From positions 124,001 through 188,000 of the forward strand of contig JAKLMB010000031.1 in NCBI GenBank assembly GCA_022813625.1: a stretch of DNA of 64,000 nucleotides. Reading direction: 5' to 3'. This DNA comes from Aaosphaeria pasadenensis. Lineage: Eukaryota > Ascomycota > Dothideomycetes > Pleosporales. Shown here one piece after another: positions 55,701 to 64,000 of the stretch. The notes beneath the pieces are model-generated. The model worked only from the letters and a program-made list of their open reading frames with translations, had not been told where the DNA came from and did not search any database. Position 1 is the stretch's first letter, and each line of letters begins with the position of its first letter. The translations under genes and the position numbers were made by a program.

Positions 55701-58700
55701 AATTCTTTCCCACTAAAGTTCGAAGCACCTATTGTGTAAGCAAGCAATCCCTAGATCGTGAGCTTTATACTTGATGACCAAAGATGATGCTTTTGCTCTG
55801 ATACCCTGTACTCTGATTTCTCTCACGTAGTGTCGACTTGGGTCTGAGTACGGAGTACTCCGAATGAGATTCTGAACCCAGTGGTTAATGAGGTCACCCA
55901 TCCTGTCAAATCCCTTCATTGCCCACACAAGCAAGAGTGGAGATGGGTGATGGGAGTGCGGCCGTTCTGTACTGTACGGTACTCCGTACAATACACAGTA
56001 CACTGAATTGACTTAACATGGATTCGTGGAAGAGGCTGGACTGCTCCGTACAGTGTGGAGCCTCCGGTCCACTCGAATTCGCATAGGTGGTCAAGGATTG
56101 AGCAGGGGGTCAACTTATGCTGCTGATGATGCATGGCCACGGTCATGGCATGGGCGTTGATGTGCTCTTCTCTCTGCCTGTCTTGTCTTGTCTTGCCCAG
56201 GAAGATCCATCTGCCTACCTATTGTATTCCCCTCACTCGCTCGACGAACGACCGATGGAAAATTCAATATTGTCCGAGCTTCCTAATGCCCTACCTTCGG
56301 ATCCATCTTGCGTTGTTACACACTTACGGAGTGCAGTTCACAATCTATCCGCTCGCGAATTTCCATACAAGTCCGTATCGAGTCTTCCCAGCCATACAAC
56401 ACCGATCCACCTCCACCACTACCATCCCCATCCCGTTTCCGTCCTGTTGTCAATGCACCACCCTATCGACCCTGGTGAATGCCTAATCCCAAATCTTCCA
56501 AAGTCCTTACTCTTGTAGATAGTGAACGCCCCAGACACAGTCGTCATCCTCTGCTCTTTCTGGATCGAAAATTCCAACAACAGCTGCAAAGACCTGGCCA
56601 GCCACGGACCGGCGCCTGTAAGAAGCATCATCTGCTGATGCGTGTCGACGGGACGGCGCGAGTTCGCAGGGCCCGGGCAGGCAAGCAAGGCGCGGCGCAT
56701 GCCCGCCTACGCTTTCTGATGCTACTGGCTCGCCTCCAGTTCCAGTCACAATGTTAGATACTCGAATGTATTCGTGGTATCGGTCCCTTCTGCGTGACCA
56801 CATGTCTGGCCCTAATTGTAGGAGACAATGTCAATGTCACGGTTCATGGCAATACCCCTCCCTACCTTTCTTTGTCAACGATGCGGGAGACATCGTAGCC
56901 ACGATACTGCAGGCCGTCGATATCGAGATGGCCAGCCAGCAGGACCACCCGCCATAATACGAGACAAGAAACGGGCGCCTGGAAGACGCTGTTGATGCAA
57001 CCGCTGCACCTCTCATGTCTATCTCGTCCACATGCGTAGTTATCCCAGATACAATCCCAGTGTCCGCCTTCTCGGTGGGTTGCTCTTACTAGATGCGCAC
57101 TATATAGTGCAGTACTGCACAGAGTCGATGTTGAATGGCTGCTCCCTAGAGAGCATAGCATCGTGCTGTACGGAGTACTGTAAGGAAGAAGCGGGTTGTG
57201 GAGATCCCTCTGGGGTTCTTGCATCATCCTCGCTCGTGTCCGGAGTAGTCACATATTGCACATCCAAACCACGCACATCAACGTCGCCAAAGCTGGTTGA
57301 TGAATTCAAATAACGTTCAGACTTTGTGGTGGCATGTTGGTTTCAGGGAAGGGTCATTTCACGTAGCACCAAACATCCCCTTCCCATCGAAGGCCTTCAC
57401 TTCGTTGTTTCTCAGAATAGCTCGCTCTCTCGCACTCTGGCAATATTCGGTTATGTGTGGCCTGACCCAGGATTAGCAGGGGTCCCGCAAATGGATGTGG
57501 CCCGCCATGGCCGACTTTGGATTGGAGGGACGGGACAAGGTGGGAAGAGCCGGACTGCGACACCACTTCGTCTTTCTGCTCGCTCCTTCAGCACCAGCCT
57601 GGTCTGTCAACTCTGTCCCATGAAAGGAAGGCCAGTGGCCGTTTCTCGCGCGCTGGCCAGCGGCCAAGCACGGGCCTCCTTCTACAAGGGACAAGCTATG
57701 GCAGTTAGCATAGCAGGACAGGGCTCGCACGCACGGCCATCGAGGGGACGACTATGGGCCAATAGACAAGGGTCAGGATCTGGCTCGGGAAGAGACATCG
57801 AGACTGCGCTGCCTCTGGTTGTTGGAATTGAGTGGGCAATGATGCTTCCTGTTGCTGACTGGGCTGACGTGCCGTCGATGCGGCAGACAAGGGCACGGAG
57901 AGCTTCGAGGTCTGGAGACATAACCCGTCGTCTTTGTCCTATCGTAAATCTCCCTCCACCTTGTACGGAGTAGTTTTGTAGAAGAAGGAAGACTGTGTAC
58001 GACCGACCTGCTACATATGCAATGCGCACAAGCGAGGAGTTAACGATGCCACTCCCACTGTGTCTTACCAGCCACCGCCGCTAGGCTGTCCATCCCAATG
58101 GCCCAAGAGACGAATAACATATGTACGGAGTAATTTTCAAAGCCGTTCATCAGAATAGAGTATTAGTCAGGTTGAGATTGATAATTGCCCTCCACTCTAC
58201 CCCGTATCGCCTTTTTAATTTTGGATAGCATTGTACCGAATGTTCCCAGAAGCAAAGCTTGTCTCTTTACTCCATAGAGATTCAACAAACTGAAGGGTCA
58301 GTGAATCGAGTCCGACAGTAGGTGCTTTCGGCTGCGGTCATTTTTAACGGGCGTCTATTTGCGCTCTATGCTAGGCTGGCGCCGGCTGGGGTCCCGATAG
58401 GGAGATGACGGCTGAATGGCAACCGACCAGTAGCAGCATGCGGAGATGTACATTCATTGTCCGTGCAGGCTGCCCACAGAAAGTAGATAGGGCGATCGTT
58501 TTTGGTTCAAAACTCATTTGTATCGTTCATGACCGTTGTACGGAGTAGGTAACCTCTCGATAAACCTCAACATGGGCCAACAGTGATGGAAATGCAAGTA
58601 ATGATCATAGCGGAGAGGAGGACCACACCTCAAGGCATTCCCCAGCGAGCCTCCGTCGATCGATCGGAGCGCAGACCCTGTTCAAAACGTCCTTGCCTGC

Positions 58701-59901
58701 ACTCCAGCCCTCAGTGGGCCACATAATGCGCGATGATTTGCGCTGCTTCTGTCGCCACGAGTCAAACGAATGCATCAGTTGTTTTCGTGAGCGTAGAACA
58801 TGGAGATAGACCTGGCTTCTCCGCGTCATAGAGGAGTACCTCACGGGGCTACAAATGCCGGCATACCAGCATGATGTTCTGAAACATGTGGCGACTACTC
58901 CGTACTGCTACGCCGAATCGTAGAGAATGTTGTCATTTCTTTCTCTTTTCACGCCTCACCCGACAGCATCGAAAAGGCAAGAATAGGCCCACTGGAAGAA
59001 AACGAGAGCGCCGCCGTCGGGAACAGCGCAACCTGCACGGACCATATATCTAACTCAGGCTAAATGCCCGTGGATCCAACGACGAAGCACCAGGTCAAGC
59101 AGGGATGACAAAAAGGCAAGAGCGGGATGAACGGACGACAGACCGCGCAAGGTCACTTTCGTCGGGGTCCTTGCACTCTTCGATATTGACATGGATCGTT
59201 GGCTGGTTGTATAGCAATTCCGAAGCGTTGGGTAACCTGGAGGAGGCCTCAGTCCAACTTGAGTCCGCGATGGATAATGAGTAATTACGGTACTCCGTAC
59301 TATCCGACAATACCGTTCTCTACGCATGTAGCGACCTGGACCATTGAGAACCCCACTCAACATCACAATTGAGGTCTGGGCGTGCTACATCGAAGCGAGA
59401 TGGTGTGAAAGGGAACGAGGGCATGGAATGGTGCAACGTGGAGACTCGAGAGGGTGTGACGATCATGTCAAATTGTTGAATGGCTGTAAAGAGTGCCGGG
59501 CGCCATTTGGACACTGCGTACGCATGCTCTGCTCCGCGTCAGAATCGTGATGATGGTGTTGAATATAGCAATAGGTCGCTGGCGAGATTCTCAACCCTCC
59601 CGCGGAGTGGAGGTAGAGTATGGGCGGACCCTTTCCATGTCCTTCGTTTCCCTTGGCCCAAAACGTGCCCGGCGGTTGTGCCATTGTGGCACCGTGCCAT
59701 TTCGAAATTGAGGAAGCGCAGCATTCGAGGCATTGTAGCGATTGTGCCACGGGCTTGGTGTTGGACGTGGGACGCCGCAGGGAATGATAGGTCCGACGAC
59801 TGTTGCGGTGTGAGTGATGTGCTGGCGAGGCTAACCGGATCTGGACACGGGCAGAGGGTCATGCTTTTTCCGCAAGCCATCATCAACTACCCTCGCGTTA
59901 T

Positions 59902-59929
59902 TGTCCAGTGTCCAGTGTCCAGTGTCCAG
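59902..59929 (+). repeat. (GTCCAGT)4 tandem repeat
   Basis: Four 7-bp units, GTCCAGTGTCCAGT and on, ending in GTCCAG. Confidence 0.8.
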
Positions 59930-62900
59930 CTACAGTACAGTCGCTGTAACGCACCACCAATCCCCACAATCCATCACGACAGGTCATTATTGAGAAATAT
60001 GCTCACAGCAAGGTATTGTTGTCATCTGCTTCGCTGCTCCTCCCGCTGGTCCCCGCCGCGGCCACTTCTGTCTACAATTGCTAGACTGGAGTGGAGTGGA
60101 TTAGACTGAAGCATCGAAAGGGCAAGGATGAGTCCCGAAACCGAGACTCGAGAGTAACTGTGCCTCCTCCGCACCTCAGTCAACTGACCCGCATTCATTG
60201 TGCAGCATCTACCCACAGAGTCGACGAGTATGGTTGCGGCTTGGCCTGACCGAGGGAAGACTTGTGTCACTCCAATCTAGGATACTGAAACAATCTTTGC
60301 CATACAATACGTATTGCGCGCGGGAGGCTTTCCCTTGATGGAAACACAAAAAGTACTAGTCCGCCCAAGAGGCCCTTTTTCTCAGCGGAATCACGGGACC
60401 ACCATGCCAGCATAGGCCAGTTTCTGGCTCCATTCATCCTTGTCGTCTGCCATGCGAACCGCGACAGCCTCAACATGGGAGAGACGGGACAGACAGCAGG
60501 TTGGCAAGCCATGCTTGATCTCTTGTGACTTGTCACGACCAGGACTCGTTTCTCGAGCACGGGTGCAATTGCAACCAATTCCCATTCACTTGACTTCAGC
60601 TTGACGCCTCAGGCGCCAAACTACGATGTTCGCATAGCCAGTCGTGACTTCTTGCCGCTGCTCTTCTGTTCTATCTATGCCCACCCCATACTCTATTCAT
60701 CTTCCTGGTGTCGAATCGCCACCTCGCCTCTCCAACTCCAGCGTCACCGTGTCGTGAGACGTGGCAACACGCCTGGAAAGTGGGACAAGGCTTATCGTCC
60801 ATCCGACCTGTACGACCACTGACGGCATCATATGGCCATTACTGAAGAACAGGAAATGGATGGTGCTGCTGTTGGCTGTCTGAATCAGCTTCACATCGGT
60901 ACGAAGTACGAGAGCGGCGTGGAATCATTCACTTCCCCAATCGCGAAGATTGCGGGCCGGCATGTTCGCAGTCTCGCCCCGGTAGTACCGAGTACAGCTT
61001 CAAAGTTTTGTGATCTCAAGGACTGTAAAACTGTGGCGCTCTCAAGCGATGCGTACAGTTCCACCATAGCATTTTTTAGCAGCTCAGGCCGCTCCGATGG
61101 ATGTTTGTCCTCTCTGTAAGGGCCAGTATCACGGACGTCGCGTGGGCCAAATGGCTTTGGATGCAAAGGTGGAAATAAACGTGCAGTGCAGCGGGCGCGA
61201 TGTGGGAATGCGGATCGTGGGCGAGGCCCGTGTCCGGCCTCTACCTGTGACAGTGCTGACCACCACCCGTTGCAAGAATAGGCAATTCAAGATTAGGATC
61301 GGTCAAGATGTTGAAGCTCCAGTGACCGATTGGGACAGAAGACACGAGCGCTGAAGCATTGGGCACATGCACGGAGCATACAGAAATAATTAACTTGTAT
61401 CAGACTCAAACCTTCCTTGAGAACTCTGTTCTCGTGAGGCCTCCAAACAGTGGAGACGGTGTCTACGGTTCTGTCCCTTCGTCCAACAGAAAAGGATGGA
61501 TGACCATTCTAGACCCGGGATTCGGAGGACGGATAGGGTGTGTGCCATGCCCGAACGAGGAACCACCGAGCAAGCTCAGATATGACAGCAGGCGTCAAGT
61601 GAGTACACAGTACTTCGAACACAGCTATACATATCCGTTTTCCCTCAAGATGTTTTGAGATCGAGAGTCATGTTGAAACAATCAGAGCTATTATCCCGCA
61701 TTCCAAGAGAGCCAAAAGTTCAGCGTAGGGTACCGTAGCTGCTTGCACCCGCAATCGTCTGCAGTATGTCGGCCGGTCAGCGTTCCTGCAGCTGGGGACC
61801 TCCCGCAGTACAGACAACGCTTGGACATTGAGTAGTGACTGATTGGACAGGTTTCACCTGCACACACCCGCCGTGCATATGCATGTGATGAAGGGTTCAT
61901 CCCTGTGGCTCGCACTCTCCACAAGGCCAAGCCCGTGGGTCTCCTCTTCCTATCCCTCCACTTTTCACAGCAAAGGTTCCCGATTCAGTTCGGCCTTGCT
62001 TAGGTCTCTCTGGAAATATGAACATGGCTGAGCGAGAAATACAGCATCTGCAGGCACATAGGCGAGAGCGCTGAATTGCACAGTGTTGCACATGTCGACC
62101 ACTCTGCGACAGACCCCACAGATGCGCACGAGTTTGGGAATGCTGTACGTCCCCATGATGATGTCCATCTCCTCGCCAGCTGCCTACCATCCACTCAATA
62201 CAGTACAATACATTACATTCTCGTGGTCGATGAAGCACGGCACACGCGGTCGTATCGATCTGATAGGCGCTGGCCCACCAATCACTGCTGGCCACGTCGT
62301 GGGCCAGGTGAAGCCGTTATCGGGGGCTGGCACCAAGGTATGCCGGAGCGGGCTGGCAGTGTCGTTTGTTGACGAGAGCAAGCCACCTCTGGCGTTTGCA
62401 AGCGACACGGATCATTCCTTGCAGTTCGAATCCTCTTACTGATTGGTGGTCTGCTCAAGATGGCTGGGCCCTCGCGGATTGGCCCTCGTCAAACTTCCAC
62501 CACTGCTTGTCATCTCACATCATGCCCTCATCCACTAGTCCTCCTGGTGGTGTCTCGGTGTACGCTGCATTTTCTAGCGCCCTCTCGTCCAACCTCAACG
62601 TCCACTTGCTCAGGCGATCATTCTCAACGCTCATTCCTTCGTTGAAGAAAGAAGACTTCGCCTTGAACACTCCATATGTGGTTCTCGTTTGAAATATGAG
62701 TTCCCTTGCTATTTGTTTCAAAGCTGAAATACTAAGTATTCCTACGTACAATCCCCACGTCCTCACCGCTAGTCTATTCATGAGCCGTGGCGCCTTATCT
62801 TGCTGGATAGCCGGGGAAGGGCAATATATTCGTCCCCGGCAAACAAGCATCTTACACGGCTGTTTTGACCCGCTGCATTGTCGCTCTTCAGCATCGTTGG

Positions 62901-63934
62901 GGGCCGCAAACAAACCCAGTCTCTGAGTATTTGGCATGGACTGATCTCCGGTGGCTAGAGTTTTGGCATTATTCAACCCAGCGCGATGCAGAATTGTAAG
63001 GCATCTTTGTATGTGGTAGTATATACGGAAGTGCTGCACTGCACGTACTCTGTACGGGGTACTCCGTACATATCGCAAATACAGTACACGGCCAGGCTAG
63101 ATGCAGTGAAAGCAGCAGAGCCGCCTTTCAGCACAGCACATCTCTGATCCACCAGCCTGATGGTAAGCACGACATAGTTGCCTGCATCCTTTGCATTTGC
63201 CGCCGTTGCACTTCAGGGTACACTGCAGACCTGGCAGAAGCCATACACCAAGAGATCGTTGTTGTGTCCTGAACAGCTATGCTTTTTTTCACTGCTCTAT
63301 CTGTTCATTTAGCTATAGTATGGTAAGCTTATACAGTCCCGATTGAGGCATAGACCTGACAGAACACCCGTTCTATGGGTAGCCTCTGCGCATTATATGG
63401 ACGCCGGAGCGAGGATGAGCCATGTCCGCATTTTGCCTCTTAATATCCCTTTCTATGATATTTTGCCCGGATTGTGGATGTGAATGGCAACCATCCCTTG
63501 GCTTACAAGCAAAGAACTTTCCCGCTCAAATGCTCTATCCAGAACAATGGGATCTCTGCGAGCCCGGTACGCAATTGCGGAAGGTGGTTTCAATGCCAGG
63601 ACTCATTGCTCTGATCATATCTGCTAAGCTGGCGTCATGCTTACGGGCAACGATGTTCCAGCCACTCTCATCTCAATTGAAACCGCCTCAGCATTGATGA
63701 ACACAAGTTGTCGGTACCCACCTTCCTCAATCATAATCAGGATTTCTTAATTGCAGTCGAGGCCTTCGAATCAATAACTGCGCCCGACTACCTGTTCATG
63801 TCGGACCTGTGGATGAAACCCACGCAACTGCGCCAGCGGGAATGACATCAAACCCACTCAGATTTTTCCAAGCGCTCAGTCACTATAGGCATTTAATCAA
63901 CAGCATGCTTTTCGTCCAGGACCCTCCCAGCTAC

Positions 63935-63940
63935 TATAAG
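63935..63940 (+). promoter_or_regulatory. TATA-like sequence at the right edge
   Basis: CTACTATAAGAGCTC, about 60 bases before the window end. It may serve a plus-strand gene starting outside the window, which cannot be tested here. Confidence 0.25.
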
Positions 63941-64000
63941 AGCTCCCTCGCCAAGTCATCGTTATTTTACTCAACAAAGCGGATTTTCGGAATGCCGCTC

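Larger units (their letters stand above)
52670..63068. repeat. Dispersed TACGGAGTA / TACTCCGTA motif family
   Basis: Exact nonamers at 52670, 52684, 54186, 54389, 55849, 55980 (reverse), 57169, 57964, 58134, 58539, 58896 (reverse), 59291 (reverse) and 63060 (reverse). Outside this tract only 31574 and 46288 were found. Several are flanked by GTAC, and at 55849 a forward copy runs into a near reverse copy (TACGGAGTACTCCG), making a palindrome. Confidence 0.7.
50377..64000. promoter_or_regulatory. 13.6-kb gene-poor region upstream of stuA
   Basis: No credible protein gene on either strand. The longest frames (50923-51831, 57326-57973, 59480-60109, 62515-63078) are low-complexity or random in composition. 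The tract contains a GA-rich, G-run-rich block, many microsatellites and at least twelve TACGGAGTA/TACTCCGTA motifs. stuA genes are known for long multi-promoter leaders with upstream open frames, so part may be stuA control sequence; the rest may be neutral. Confidence 0.55.

Noticed and set aside
57326..57973. 215-codon plus-strand frame in the gene desert
   Set aside because: Composition resembles translated non-coding DNA; a TACGGAGTA motif overlaps its end and no domain is visible.
59480..60109. 209-codon plus-strand frame in the gene desert
   Set aside because: No motif; contains the (GTCCAGT)4 repeat and overlaps equally long frames on other strands.
62420..62445. GTTCGAATCC, a T-loop-like sequence suggesting a tRNA
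   Set aside because: The five-base stem around the loop does not pair and no acceptor or anticodon arm fits.
62515..63078. 187-codon minus-strand frame
   Set aside because: No domain or splice support; begins within a TACTCCGTA motif region.

Overview
The window is nuclear DNA of a filamentous ascomycete (Pezizomycotina). The evidence is short introns (about 45-190 bp) with GT...CTAAC-like branch...AG signals, CT-rich leaders, Zn2Cys6 and APSES transcription factors, and clear fungal orthologues: Src1/Heh1, a fimbrin, an Hst2-type sirtuin and StuA. The class cannot be fixed from sequence alone; Dothideomycetes or Eurotiomycetes would fit. No tRNA, rRNA, CRISPR array or intact transposon was recognised. 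Twenty-one protein genes are supported, most of them spliced. Exon limits were set by hand from frame, splice signals and family motifs, and every full-length model has a total length divisible by three.

Left part (1-15.8 kb): the 3'-truncated inner-nuclear-membrane gene SRC1/HEH1; a 2EXR/F-box-like gene; a conserved zinc-finger membrane-anchored protein; a divergent pair of a Zn2Cys6 regulator and an RTA1-like 7-TM protein; a second, Upc2-like Zn2Cys6 regulator with an in-frame TAG; an F-box gene; a four-exon MGYTHYW-family gene; a GFA-type zinc enzyme; and a free-standing B3/B4 (PheRS editing-like) domain protein.

Middle part (17.5-32 kb): an APC-superfamily amino-acid/GABA-type permease followed on the same strand by a four-exon adenylation-thiolation-reductase (A-T-R, NRPS-like) enzyme. 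These two could form a small metabolic unit that imports and reduces a carboxylate. Then come two conserved fungal proteins of unknown function, another 2EXR-like protein and a single-pass membrane protein with an Arg-rich tail.

Right-middle (32.8-50.4 kb): a seven-exon, 1543-aa secreted subtilisin-like protease with mucin-like repeats, a glycine/alanine-rich block and an I9-like prodomain; an Hst2-type sirtuin; an unknown three-exon gene; fimbrin (SAC6/fimA); and the APSES regulator StuA on the minus strand.

Right end (50.4-64 kb): about 13.6 kb upstream of stuA with no convincing gene. It holds a GA-rich, G-quadruplex-capable tract, several microsatellites and most copies of a dispersed TACGGAGTA/TACTCCGTA motif. 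It may be an extended stuA control or long-leader region, or decayed intergenic sequence.
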